Below are positions 24,864-33,430 of a DNA stretch of 64,000 nucleotides, in pieces. The translations under genes were made by a program, and so were the position numbers. The stretch is from Collinsella sp. AM33-4BH. Its GTDB lineage: Bacteria > Actinomycetota > Coriobacteriia > Coriobacteriales > Coriobacteriaceae. The DNA lies in contig NZ_QSIN01000005.1 in the NCBI RefSeq assembly GCF_003469205.1, positions 62,001 through 126,000 of the forward strand, read 5' to 3'. The notes beneath the pieces are model-generated. The model saw only the letters and a program-made list of their open reading frames with translations, was not told the origin of the DNA and made no database searches. Position 1 is the first letter of the stretch. Each line of letters begins with the position of its first letter.

Positions 24864-26506
24864 TGGCTCGGTTTGATAGGAGCTCGGCGGCGGGTGTGGC
24901 ATATGGCTCGGCCGCGCCGGCGATTGAGGTGCGAGGCCTTAGTTTTGCCTATCCCGGGGCCGAGGCACCGGTGCTCGAGGGACTTGATTGGCGTGTTTCC
25001 CAAGGTGCGTTTGCGCTGCTTGTTGGCGGTACCGGGTCGGGCAAATCGACGCTGCTGTCGCTGCTCAAGCCCGAGATCGCTCCGGCGGGTACGCGCTCCG
25101 GCGAGCTGCGCGTGCTGGGCGAGCCCGTCGCCGACATGGACGTGCGGGCATCGGCGGAGCGCGTGGGTTATGTGTTCCAGGATCCCGAGAACCAGATCGT
25201 GTGCGAAACCGTGTGGCACGAGATGGCGTTTGGCCTAGAGAATCTGGGTGTGTCGCGCGACGAGATGCGCCGTCGCGTAGCTGAGACCAGCTATTTCTTT
25301 GGACTGGAAGATTGGCTTCACCGCGATACCGATGCGCTTTCGGGCGGACGCAAGCAGCTGCTGTCGTTGGCGGCCGTGCTGGCCTTGCGCCCGCGCGTGC
25401 TGCTGCTCGACGAGCCCACGTCCCAGCTCGATCCTGTTGCCGAGAAAAATTTTCTGCACGCGCTGTTTCGCGTGAACCGCGAGTTGGGTTGCACGGTTGT
25501 TGTGGCAACGCACCAGCCGCGCCCGATGCTCGAATACGCGACGTGTGCGTACCGGATTGAGGACGGTCGCGTGCGCGAGGTGGCGGATATGGCTTCTTTG
25601 GGACGCCGAGAATCGCTGTTTTCCGACGACATGTTGGGGTGGGGTGCCGTCCGATGTGCAAAAAACGGAGTATTCAGCAGGCGTGAGGACAATTTGGGCT
25701 CTCTGGAGCCGCCCGGGGACGTATCGAGCGCGAAAAAAAGTTCGAAATTGGACAAATCGTCCGAATTTGTGGCGCAAACGTCGCTCGAGAACGGCTCGGA
25801 AGCCTTCCCGCGCACGGATGGGAGCAGAATACTCCAAAAAATGTACGGCGGGTCGGCTACCACCCTGGCAGGGAGCTGGTTTCGCTACGATCGCGCGGGC
25901 GGTTGGGTGCTGCGCGGGCTCGACGTGGCGTTTTCGGCCGGTGCGGTGCATGCGATCGTGGGCGGCAACGGATGCGGTAAGTCGACGATGCTTTCGGTGC
26001 TGGCCAAGACTGCCAAGCTGCAACGTGGTCGTATGGTGCGCGGGGCGGCCTCGGCTGCGCTGCTGCCGCAGAACCCCAAGGCCCTGCTGGTTGCCGAGAC
26101 GGTGCGCGACGAGCTGATGGAATGGGCTTCGGCCTGCGGGTACGACGAGGCTATGGCGCGGGAGCGCGCGGCGAGTCTGGGGCTCGCGGACTTGGGGGAG
26201 CGCCACCCCTATGACCTTTCGGGCGGACAGCGTCAGCTGCTTGCGTTGGCAAAGCTGCTGTTGATCGGCCCCGAACTGCTATTGCTCGATGAGCCCACCA
26301 AGGGTTTGGACCTGGCCAGCCGCCGCATCATCGCCCGCGCCCTGCGCGACCATGCGCAGGCTGGCGGCACCGTCGTCATGGCGACGCACGACCTAGACTT
26401 TGCCGAGCAGGTTGCCGATGACATTTCCATGATGTTTGATGGCGAGATCGCCTGCATGGAGCCGCCGACCGACTTCTTTGCCGACAACGTGTTTTATAGG
26501 GCGTGA
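24863..26506 (+). CDS. ecfA: Fused ECF transporter ATPase (EcfA-EcfA')
   Basis: A 547-residue protein with two ABC ATPase domains. Domain 1 (about 22-240) has GGTGSGKST, an ALSGGRKQLLSLA signature and LLLDEPTSQLDP. Domain 2 (about 335-545) has GGNGCGKST, DLSGGQRQLLALA and LLLLDEPTKGLD. Most ECF systems use two separate ATPases, though fusions are known. The linker (about 262-330) is low in hydrophobic residues and its DNA contains inverted repeats, see 25655-25845. It forms the transporter with EcfT and the S protein in a tightly packed operon. Confidence 0.92.
   Translation: MARFDRSSAAGVAYGSAAPAIEVRGLSFAYPGAEAPVLEGLDWRVSQGAFALLVGGTGSGKSTLLSLLKPEIAPAGTRSGELRVLGEPVADMDVRASAERVGYVFQDPENQIVCETVWHEMAFGLENLGVSRDEMRRRVAETSYFFGLEDWLHRDTDALSGGRKQLLSLAAVLALRPRVLLLDEPTSQLDPVAEKNFLHALFRVNRELGCTVVVATHQPRPMLEYATCAYRIEDGRVREVADMASLGRRESLFSDDMLGWGAVRCAKNGVFSRREDNLGSLEPPGDVSSAKKSSKLDKSSEFVAQTSLENGSEAFPRTDGSRILQKMYGGSATTLAGSWFRYDRAGGWVLRGLDVAFSAGAVHAIVGGNGCGKSTMLSVLAKTAKLQRGRMVRGAASAALLPQNPKALLVAETVRDELMEWASACGYDEAMARERAASLGLADLGERHPYDLSGGQRQLLALAKLLLIGPELLLLDEPTKGLDLASRRIIARALRDHAQAGGTVVMATHDLDFAEQVADDISMMFDGEIACMEPPTDFFADNVFYRA
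25655..25845. repeat. Structure-rich DNA inside the EcfA linker, possible in-frame insertion element
   Basis: GGAGTATTC at 25667-25675 and its complement GAATACTCC at 25827-25835 bound about 150 bp that hold further inverted repeats (GGCTC-TCTG-GAGCC; AAATTGGAC with GTCCGAATTT). The encoded segment has no similarity to ABC domains. It resembles the inverted-end elements of the intergenic regions but no second copy is in the window. Confidence 0.4.
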
Positions 26507-26510
26507 TGGG

Positions 26511-27224
26511 ATGACGGATTATCGCGTCGCGCGCCTGCTCGCAAAACTGGAGATCCCGCTGCTGCTGGCGGTGCCAGCCGTGATGGCTGCGGCGTTGCTG
26601 GCGGGCGTTGAGCAGGCGGCACTCGCCATGCTTGTCGTGGTGGCGCTGGTGCTTGCGCTGTTCTTTGCAGGCTACGAGGCGTCGCGACCGGGCCTGCGCC
26701 AGATTATGCCAACGCTGGTTCTGGCGGCGTTGGCCGCGGCGGGGCGCATCTTGTTTGGCCCCATTCCCGACTTTAAACCCGTGAGTGCCATCGCCATTAT
26801 CGCGGGGGCGACGCTTGGCCGCCGCAATGGTTTTATGGTTGGCGCGCTGGCGGCGCTGAGCAGCAATTTCTTTTTTGGACAGGGCATGTGGACGCCGTGG
26901 CAGATGTATGCCTGGGGGCTCGTGGGATACGTTGGCGGTGCGCTGGCGCATGCCGGCGCTTTTGATCGCGCCGATGGCACCGTGCGTATGCCGGCGCTGC
27001 TGACCTACGGCTTTGCTTCGGGTTTGCTGTACGGCGTTGTGATCAACGCCTACGACATTATCGGTTTTGTTCAACCGCTCACGTGGGCGGGTGCCATGGC
27101 GCGTCTTGCCACGGCGGTGCCGTTCGATATCACGCACGGCCTTGCGACCTGCGTGTTTTTGGTCGCCCTGTACAAGCCTTGGTGTCGCCGCATCAACCGA
27201 GTCGTCGTGAAGTGCGGACTGTAG
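26511..27224 (+). CDS. ECF transporter S component (substrate-binding membrane protein)
   Basis: A 237-residue membrane protein with about six helices. The stretch around FKPVSAIAIIAGATLG, with SSNFFFGQGMWTPWQMYAWG, is typical of vitamin-type S components, somewhat like those assigned to cobalamin uptake; I cannot fix the substrate. The ATG at 26511 lies 4 bases after the ecfA stop. Being in an operon with its own T and A subunits suggests a dedicated (group I) transporter. Confidence 0.8.
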   Translation: MTDYRVARLLAKLEIPLLLAVPAVMAAALLAGVEQAALAMLVVVALVLALFFAGYEASRPGLRQIMPTLVLAALAAAGRILFGPIPDFKPVSAIAIIAGATLGRRNGFMVGALAALSSNFFFGQGMWTPWQMYAWGLVGYVGGALAHAGAFDRADGTVRMPALLTYGFASGLLYGVVINAYDIIGFVQPLTWAGAMARLATAVPFDITHGLATCVFLVALYKPWCRRINRVVVKCGL

Positions 27225-27271
27225 GGCTGGTTGCGCCGGGGCGGGAATCAATACTGCCGAAGTGCCATTTT

Positions 27272-27423
27272 AAAACTATGCCGGTTTACGGGGCCAGATT
27301 GGCACAAGCAGACCATGCCGGCTATTTTTGAAATAGAGCAAGCCGTTTACCTGCGGTTTTATTATTTCGGAATTGCGTATGGTTGGGGGTTCGCGATTCA
27401 GCCCCGTAAACCGGCATAGTTTT
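27272..27423. mobile_element. 152-bp inverted-end element, copy A
   Basis: Perfect 23-bp terminal inverted repeats, beginning AAAACTATGCCGGTTTACG. A core related to that of copy B (58542-58693) is present in opposite orientation at 27338-27360 (22 of 23 bases). No ORF of note. It sits in the 535-base gap between the ECF operon and exonuclease III; the rest of that gap holds a terminator and two related segments with a TGATCC-CTTTTC or TGATCCGTTTTC motif (27469-27518 and 27718-27757). Confidence 0.85.
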
Positions 27424-27590
27424 GAAATAGCCGGCTGATACGACGGGCATCGTGGCCCTCAGAGAGCCAAATTGATCCGTTTTCTTTCGCCTCCAGACGT
27501 TCCCAGGGAATCAGCTGAACCCGCCCGCCACGGAATCGGCCTATCTACTATGTTTGGCCCGACACCCCCAAACACAACCGCGTTTTATGA

Positions 27591-27625
27591 AAAACCGCAG
27601 GCTTTCTACCTGCGGTTTTCTTTTT
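27591..27625 (+). terminator. Terminator-like hairpin
   Basis: AAAACCGCAGG pairs with CCTGCGGTTTT around a 7-base loop, followed by CTTTTT. It could end the ECF operon transcript, although it is 367 bases beyond the last stop. The arm also occurs in the cores of the 152-bp elements. Confidence 0.7.
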
Positions 27626-27759
27626 GCGTTGTTCGCTGTGGTTGAGGGTGGTGGCTTAAACGTAGTAGATGGGCCAGTTTCGTGACAAGCGGGCCGCGTG
27701 GATGCCCTCGCGAGGTGAAAATGATCCCTTTTCCTCCGTCCCCAGGGGATTAGTTGGGG

Positions 27760-28578
27760 CTAGAGCTCTAGGGTGAGGGTGACGGGGCAGTGGTCACTGC
27801 CAAAGATGTCGCCGCGGATGCCGGTGTCGCGTACGTTGTCGGCGATTGCGTCGCTTACCAGGAAGTAGTCGATGCGCCAGCCGGCGTTGTTCTTGCGGGC
27901 ATTAAAGCGATAGCTCCACCAGCTGTAGACGCCCTCGACGTCGGGGTTTGCCGCGCGCCAGGTATCGGTAAAACCGGCGTCGAGCAGCTCGGTAAACTTG
28001 CCGCGCTCTTCGTCCGAAAAGCCTGCGTTGCCGCGGTTGGACTTGGGGTTCTTAAGGTCGATCTCCTCGTGCGCCACGTTAAAGTCGCCGCAGGTCACGA
28101 CGGGCTTGCCGCACTCGTGCTCAAGCGCGTTCAAAAAGCCGCGGTAGGCATCGTCCCACGCCATGCGCACGTCGATGCGGGCGAGTTCATTTTGGGCGTT
28201 GGGCGTATAGACGTCGACAAACCAAAACTTGTCGAACTCGAGCGCGCAGACGCGGCCCTCGGTTACGGCTTGGGCGACGAGCTCGGCCGCCTCACCCTCG
28301 CCGGCGTAGGGTAGCAGCGCGTCGGCGTGCAGCACGCGCAGCGGTTCCTGGCGGCTAAAGACCGCAGTGCCCGAATAGCCTTTACGCTCGGCGTAGCTCC
28401 AGGTTTGGTGATAGCCGGGCAGGTCAATATCGACCTGGCCTTCTTGCAGCTTGGTCTCTTGCAGCGCCAGGATATCGACGTCGAGTTCTTGCGCGATCTG
28501 GATAAAGCTCGGGTCCTTTTTGAGCACGGCGCGCAGGCCGTTGACGTTCCACGAGGCGAAAGTGTAAGTCTGAGGCAT
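27760..28578 (-). CDS. xth: Exodeoxyribonuclease III (XthA/ExoA family AP endonuclease)
   Basis: A 272-residue Mg-dependent nuclease of base excision repair. All EEP-family motifs are there: ASWNVNGLRA (Asn), ALQETKL (Glu), YTPNAQNELAR (Tyr), CGDFNVAHEEIDL (Asp-x-Asn), and GSDHCPVTLTL (Asp-His). The WRIDYFLVSD segment is typical. AAAGGA precedes the start. It is divergent from the sirtuin gene with about 114 bases between them. Confidence 0.95.
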   Translation of the reverse strand: MPQTYTFASWNVNGLRAVLKKDPSFIQIAQELDVDILALQETKLQEGQVDIDLPGYHQTWSYAERKGYSGTAVFSRQEPLRVLHADALLPYAGEGEAAELVAQAVTEGRVCALEFDKFWFVDVYTPNAQNELARIDVRMAWDDAYRGFLNALEHECGKPVVTCGDFNVAHEEIDLKNPKSNRGNAGFSDEERGKFTELLDAGFTDTWRAANPDVEGVYSWWSYRFNARKNNAGWRIDYFLVSDAIADNVRDTGIRGDIFGSDHCPVTLTLEL

Positions 28579-28692
28579 GGTGTCCTTTCGACGGGGTTGG
28601 CAGGCTTAAGATTAGCGCAACAGGGGCGGGGTGGGCTCCGTGGGCGACGGCGCAATCGCAGCCGCCCCGACCAACATGGACGGAGGACAAAC

Positions 28693-29445
28693 ATGACGCA
28701 AGCGATAACAGATCCCAAGCAGGCCTCCACCGCGCTGGCGGAGCTGTTCAATACCCACGGGCGTGTGGTGTTCTTTGGCGGCGCTGGTGTTTCCACGGCA
28801 AGCGGCATTCCCGATTTCCGCAGCGTGGACGGCCTGTATCATCAGCAGTTTGCCTATCCGCCCGAGACTATGCTCTCGCATAGCTTTTACGAGACACATC
28901 CGGCGGAGTTCTTCGACTTTTACCGAACCAAGATGATCGCGCTTAACGCTAAGCCCAACCGCTGCCACACCAAGCTGGCCGAGCTGGAGCGAGCTGGCAA
29001 GCTCGATGCCGTGGTGACGCAAAACATCGACGGCTTGCATCAGATGGCGGGCTCGCAGCGCGTGTTTGAGTTGCACGGATCGGTCCATCGCAACATTTGC
29101 CAGTCGTGCGGCGCGGTCTATAGCGCCGAGTGGATTTGCTCGCGCGAGCACGAGGACGCCGCGGGCGTGCCCGTGTGCCCCGCGTGCGGTGGTCGCATCA
29201 AGCCCGATGTGGTGCTCTACGAAGAGCCGCTCGACGAGCGTGTGTTGACCGGTGCCGTTGCCGCCATCGCCGCGGCCGATGCCCTCATTGTGGGCGGGAC
29301 CTCGCTCGTGGTGTATCCGGCGGCAGGCCTTACGCGTTACTTTACTGGCGATACGCTGGCCATTTGCAATTTGGCGCCTACCGATCAGGATGCAAATGCC
29401 GACCTGCTGATTTCTTGCGACATCGCGGCCGCGTTTGCGTTCTAG
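28693..29445 (+). CDS. NAD-dependent protein deacylase, sirtuin family (CobB-like)
   Basis: A 250-residue cytosolic enzyme that removes acyl groups from lysines using NAD. Visible are the NAD loop GAGVSTASGIPDFRS, TQNIDGLHQ, the catalytic His in ELHGSVH, and a zinc site with two CxxC pairs (CQSCGA and CPACGG). Zinc-binding and adenosine-binding (VGGTSLVVYPA) regions are complete. ATG 28693 is chosen because GGAGG precedes it and the family starts about there; the frame is open upstream, antisense to exonuclease III. Confidence 0.94.
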   Translation: MTQAITDPKQASTALAELFNTHGRVVFFGGAGVSTASGIPDFRSVDGLYHQQFAYPPETMLSHSFYETHPAEFFDFYRTKMIALNAKPNRCHTKLAELERAGKLDAVVTQNIDGLHQMAGSQRVFELHGSVHRNICQSCGAVYSAEWICSREHEDAAGVPVCPACGGRIKPDVVLYEEPLDERVLTGAVAAIAAADALIVGGTSLVVYPAAGLTRYFTGDTLAICNLAPTDQDANADLLISCDIAAAFAF

Positions 29446-29465
29446 CCCGTGTGCGCGGATACAAT
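29435..29465 (+). promoter_or_regulatory. Weak candidate promoter for folP-folK
   Basis: TTGCGT and TACAAT are 19 bases apart, 75 bases before the start codon. Spacing is long, so this is tentative. Confidence 0.3.
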
Positions 29466-29540
29466 AGAAAGACTGAGTGCAAAGCGACCCCGCCGCCAGC
29501 TCCCCAAGCTCGGCGGCGTGGGCATTTTAGGAGGATGTTC

Positions 29541-31271
29541 ATGGCGAACGACAGCAAGACATGGCGGTGCGGAAAGTATGAGCTCAGCTTTGACCGTCCG
29601 CGCATCATGGGCGTCCTCAACGTGACGCCCGATTCGTTTAGCGACGGCGGGGAGCACTTCGACCCGGATGCCGCCATCGAGTACGGCCTGGCGATGCTCG
29701 ACGCCGGCGCCGACATCATCGACGTGGGCGGCGAGTCCACGCGCCCCGGATTTACCCCGGTCAATCCCGACGAGGAGGCTCGCCGCGTGCTGCCCGTGGT
29801 GCGCGCGCTGGCCAAAGAGGGCGCCATCGTCTCGATCGACACGCGCCACGTGGCGGTTGCTAAGGCGGCCGTGCGCTGCGGCGCCTCGATCGTCAACGAC
29901 GTGACCGGCTTCACCGACCCCAAGATGGTCGAGTTTGTTAAGACGAGCACCTGCGGTGTCATCGTGATGCATGCCGGCGAGGTCGCCGCGCCTACCCGCA
30001 CGCACGCAACGGTGCAGCTCGATACCTCGGCGGCGGCGTTTGTTGCCGAGAAGGCGCGCGAGGCGGCTGCCGAGGCCGCGCGTGAGGCCGAGAAGCCGGC
30101 TCGCCGCCGTCGCGGCAAGTTGCTGGGCGAGCCTAAGCCGGAGGCCAAGCTTCCGGGTGGCGTGGTGCAGCCCTCGTTGCCGTTTGGCGAACCTGAGCCC
30201 GCGACCGAGCCTGCAAGCGAGCAGGAGACGCCGGCCGCCGAGCAGGCTGCTGCTGCCGAGACCGTCGCGCCCGCGCCCGAGGCCACCGAGGCCGCATCGG
30301 AGCCTAATGACCGCCTGGCCGCCATGATGCGCCGCAGCGCCCGCCGCGAGGAAGCCCACGTGCCCACCTCGCAGCTCCGCCGCTTCACCCTGCCCGATTC
30401 GGCGCCCATCATGCGCCGCGTCATGGGCTTTCTGTCCGACCAGGCCCGCGCGCTCATCCACGCCGGCGTGTCGCGCGACCGCATCTGCATCGATCCCGGT
30501 CCGGGCTTTGGCAAGACGGCCAACGAGGGCATCGTCATCCAGCGCGAGACTGCCAAGATGGCGTCGCTGGGCTATCCGCTCATGTGCGCCGTATCGCGCA
30601 AGCGCTTTGTGGGCGCCGTCTCGGGCGTGACCGAGGCCGCCGAGCGCGATGCCGCTACGTTTGGCGTGTGCCTGGGCGCCATCCAGGCCGGTGCCAACAT
30701 CGTGCGCGTGCACGACGCCGCGGGTTTTGCGCAGTTCCTGAACGGCTACTGGGCGGTTGCCAAGCCGCAGCCGCGCCGCGCGTTTGTGGCCGTGGGCTCC
30801 AACCTGGGGCATCGCTGTGACAACATCCGCGCCGCACGCGACATGATCGCCGAGATTCCACTCACCTGCGTGTCCAACTCCTCCAAGATCTACGAGAGCG
30901 AGCCGGCCTACGAGATGCGCCAGGACGCGTTTGCCAACGCCGTCATCGAGATTAAGACCGAGCTGGCGCCGCTGGTGCTGCTCGACGAGCTCATGAAGAT
31001 CGAGGCCGAGCTGGGGCGCGACCGCTCCAAAAAGGCCAAGGCCAACGGCCCGCGCACCATCGACCTGGATCTGCTGTGGATGGACGGCGAGACCCACGGG
31101 GGCAAAAAGCTGCGCCTGCCGCATCCGCTGATCGGCGAGCGCGACTTTGTGCTGGTGCCGCTCGAGGATCTGATGCACGATCCGGCGCGGTTCTTCCGCT
31201 ACAACGGCGTCGAGGTCAAGGAGCCCGAGGACCGCGTGGGCCATATCGTGGGCGAATTGGGGCGCATGTAG
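29541..31271 (+). CDS. folP-folK: Fused dihydropteroate synthase / HPPK with a long Ala-Glu-Pro insertion
   Basis: A 576-residue bifunctional folate enzyme. The DHPS part has IMGVLNVTPDSFSDGG, GGESTRPG, IVNDVTGF, the split second half CIDPGPGFGKT, and AVSRKRFVGAV. HPPK begins near residue 413 (AFVAVGSNLGHRCDN) and includes GPRTIDLDLLW and LPHPLIGERDFVL. Between VIVMHAG (about residue 145) and VMGFLSDQARALI (about 293) lies a stretch of roughly 140 residues rich in Ala, Glu, Pro and Arg, absent from ordinary DHPS and placed in a barrel loop. The ATG at 29541 has GGAGG upstream; ATG 29535 overlaps that site. Fusions of these neighbouring folate steps occur in other organisms. FolB is not present. 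Confidence 0.93.
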   Translation: MANDSKTWRCGKYELSFDRPRIMGVLNVTPDSFSDGGEHFDPDAAIEYGLAMLDAGADIIDVGGESTRPGFTPVNPDEEARRVLPVVRALAKEGAIVSIDTRHVAVAKAAVRCGASIVNDVTGFTDPKMVEFVKTSTCGVIVMHAGEVAAPTRTHATVQLDTSAAAFVAEKAREAAAEAAREAEKPARRRRGKLLGEPKPEAKLPGGVVQPSLPFGEPEPATEPASEQETPAAEQAAAAETVAPAPEATEAASEPNDRLAAMMRRSARREEAHVPTSQLRRFTLPDSAPIMRRVMGFLSDQARALIHAGVSRDRICIDPGPGFGKTANEGIVIQRETAKMASLGYPLMCAVSRKRFVGAVSGVTEAAERDAATFGVCLGAIQAGANIVRVHDAAGFAQFLNGYWAVAKPQPRRAFVAVGSNLGHRCDNIRAARDMIAEIPLTCVSNSSKIYESEPAYEMRQDAFANAVIEIKTELAPLVLLDELMKIEAELGRDRSKKAKANGPRTIDLDLLWMDGETHGGKKLRLPHPLIGERDFVLVPLEDLMHDPARFFRYNGVEVKEPEDRVGHIVGELGRM

Positions 31272-31973
31272 ATGATCGAGATGAATGCTGTTGCCGCCGG
31301 CACCGAGCTCGACGCGGCGCGTGACGCGGGCCGCGAGGGCGTGTCCGCGGGCTGGTGCGCGTGGAGCGCGGGCGATGCTTCGCTGACGTTTTCGCTGGTC
31401 GTTCGCCCCGACGTGAACATGCACGCCTTTCACGGTCTTCCGTTTGTGGCCGCGATGGGCATGATGGACGCGCTCGTGGGCACGACGTCGACGCCGGGCC
31501 TGGGCCTTGCCGGTAAGGTGGGTATCCAGTGGCCGAGTGACATCGTGTGCGGTGCGCCTGCGTTTGAGACGTCACTCGCGCGTGTTGCCGTGAACGGCGG
31601 TGCCGGTGCTGCGGGCATGTTTGCCGCGGTGACGGTTGATATTGAGCGTGCGGCGCTGGGTGAGCTTGGTGTGGATATGGCAGATGAGGCGCTGATCGAG
31701 GCATTGGCCGCCGCCGTGCTGGTCCGCGTGGACACCTGGGCGGTTGCCGCCAACACACCACAGGGCGCTGCCGGCCCGCTGGCTCCGGTGCTGGGCGAGT
31801 ACTTTGACATGGTGCCACTGTTGGGTCGTCAGGTCGCGGCGGTGTCGCCCAACGGCTTGCCGCTTGCGGTCGGTGTGTTTGCGGGCCTGGACATCTGGGG
31901 CCGCGCGACCATCAAGACCGATGCCGGCGAGCAGGAGTTTCCGCCCGAGGCCGTACGGATTCGCGGACTGTAA
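31272..31973 (+). CDS. Biotin/lipoate ligase-fold protein, probably degenerate BirA-like
   Basis: A 233-residue protein that starts directly after the folP-folK stop codon. It resembles the biotin protein ligase catalytic domain: GKVGIQWPSDIVCGA recalls the KWPNDI motif, and VGVFAGLDIWGRATIKT recalls the C-terminal G-x-x-x-G-I-D-x-x-G block. The biotin-binding GRGRxGR loop is missing: the place is taken by GWCAWSAGDA. The Lys of KWPND is Gln. I infer that it may not ligate biotin, or has another acid substrate. A second start at 31281 is possible. Confidence 0.6.
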   Translation: MIEMNAVAAGTELDAARDAGREGVSAGWCAWSAGDASLTFSLVVRPDVNMHAFHGLPFVAAMGMMDALVGTTSTPGLGLAGKVGIQWPSDIVCGAPAFETSLARVAVNGGAGAAGMFAAVTVDIERAALGELGVDMADEALIEALAAAVLVRVDTWAVAANTPQGAAGPLAPVLGEYFDMVPLLGRQVAAVSPNGLPLAVGVFAGLDIWGRATIKTDAGEQEFPPEAVRIRGL

Positions 31974-32071
31974 CGCGAGGTGCCCGCGCTCAAAGATAGC
32001 GATGACAACGAAGCCCTCTTCGGCCTGTGCTGGGGAGGGTCTTGTTGTCTGGGGAATGGGTTGTCAGCACC

Positions 32072-32112
32072 CTATTCCTCAAAACTGAAAATCTTTCGAT
32101 TTTGAGGAATAG
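32072..32112. repeat. 41-bp palindrome, copy 1, upstream of the ATPase gene
   Basis: CTATTCCTCAAAA pairs with the end TTTTGAGGAATAG. The centre is CTGAAAATCTTTCGA. The preceding gap (31974-32071) holds an imperfect hairpin that may end the upstream transcript. Confidence 0.85.
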
Positions 32113-32157
32113 AATTAAGCCAGCTCGGCCTTTAACGAGGTATATTCGTTGCAGAGT

Positions 32158-32198
32158 CTATTCCTCAAAACTGAATAATTTTCGTTTTTGAGGAATAG
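32158..32198. repeat. 41-bp palindrome, copy 2
   Basis: The same ends and length as copy 1; the centre CTGAATAATTTTCGT differs at a few bases. It ends 26 bases before the ATPase start codon, so it would lie in the 5' region of the gene. Confidence 0.85.
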
Positions 32199-32224
32199 CG
32201 ATAGAAGACCGCAGGGAGGCACCA

Positions 32225-33421
32225 ATGAAACTCATCAATAGAACGTCATATATGGACACGTTGACGAGCCTTATTGGCGTACCGGACATCAAGGTCATAA
32301 CGGGCATTCGCCGTAGCGGTAAGTCAAAATTGCTCGAGGCCCTCCGCGATTACGTGGAGGCAAATCTGTCCAATTCGAATGTCATCCATATCAATTACAA
32401 CCTCGACGAGTTCGAGGGCCTGCTCGAATATCATGCCCTGCTCGCCTATGTGAAAGAGCATCGAGTGTCCGACAAGCAAAACTTCCTGCTTATCGACGAG
32501 GTTCAGATGTGCGACGGCTTTGAACGCGCGATCAACAGCCTCCATGCATCCGAGCAGTACGACATCTTCATCACCGGATCGAACGCCTTTTTGCTGTCGA
32601 GCGATCTGTCGACGCTCTTTACGGGGCGCACGTTCGAGATCGAGGTTTTCCCATTCTCGTTTGAGGAGTATCGCTTTTATAGTGACGAGGGCGAGGTCGA
32701 TCGCGACTTCGATGAGTACGCGAGAACCGGCGGTATGTCCGGCTCTTACCCTTATCTACTGCAGGAGCAGCGCTACCAATATCTCTCCAATGTCTTCAAA
32801 ACGCTCATCGTGAGGGATATCGTGCAGCGGCATAACGTGAGAAACGAATCGGCACTGCTGCGCATTGCCGATTACATGATGGACAACGTCTCCAACATAA
32901 CGTCGGCACGCAACATTACAGATGTTTTGAATGCGGATGGGCTAAAGATTACGAACAAGACGGTCGGCACGTACATGGGGTACCTGTGCGATGCGTTTGC
33001 CTTCTATAAAGTTCGTCGGTACGACATTCGCGGCAAAAAATACCTTAAGAGCGGCGAGAAGTATTACCTGGCAGACCACGCGTTCAAATACGCACTGCTT
33101 GGTACACGTGATATGGATTGGGGACGCGTATACGAGAACATGGCGGCCATCGAGCTGCTGCGCCGCGGATACGAGGTATACGTCGGTGTGCTCTATAAAA
33201 AGGAAATAGACTTTGTAGCAATCAAGCGAAGCGAGAAGCTCTACATTCAGGTGAGCGACGACATCAGCTCGGATAAGACGTTTGAACGCGAGATTTCGCC
33301 ACTGCTGAGCATTGGCGATGCGTATCCCAAGATGATTCTTGCCCGCACACATCACGAGGCCACGGATCGCGATGGGGTGCAGATCGTGGACCTGGCGAGG
33401 TGGTTGTGCGGCGAGGCTTAG
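32225..33421 (+). CDS. ATP-binding protein, AAA_14 + DUF4143 type
   Basis: A 398-residue cytosolic protein. Walker A is GIRRSGKS (about 27-34), Walker B is FLLIDEVQMC, and a sensor-like FITGSNAFLLSSDL follows. The middle has winged-helix character (ITDVLNADGLKITNKTVGTYM). The C-terminal DUF4143 region has nuclease-like features, with E in YENMAAIELLRRGYEVYVG and IDFVAIK...YIQVS. Such proteins occur in many copies in gut bacteria; their function is not known. Its base composition looks less GC-rich than its neighbours. Two 41-bp palindromes precede it and one follows, so gene plus repeats may travel together. Confidence 0.88.
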   Translation: MKLINRTSYMDTLTSLIGVPDIKVITGIRRSGKSKLLEALRDYVEANLSNSNVIHINYNLDEFEGLLEYHALLAYVKEHRVSDKQNFLLIDEVQMCDGFERAINSLHASEQYDIFITGSNAFLLSSDLSTLFTGRTFEIEVFPFSFEEYRFYSDEGEVDRDFDEYARTGGMSGSYPYLLQEQRYQYLSNVFKTLIVRDIVQRHNVRNESALLRIADYMMDNVSNITSARNITDVLNADGLKITNKTVGTYMGYLCDAFAFYKVRRYDIRGKKYLKSGEKYYLADHAFKYALLGTRDMDWGRVYENMAAIELLRRGYEVYVGVLYKKEIDFVAIKRSEKLYIQVSDDISSDKTFEREISPLLSIGDAYPKMILARTHHEATDRDGVQIVDLARWLCGEA

Positions 33422-33430
33422 CAAAAAATC

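Noticed and set aside
29442..31433. A 663-codon open frame on the minus strand
   Set aside because: Antisense to folP-folK; His/Arg-rich shadow translation with no domain.
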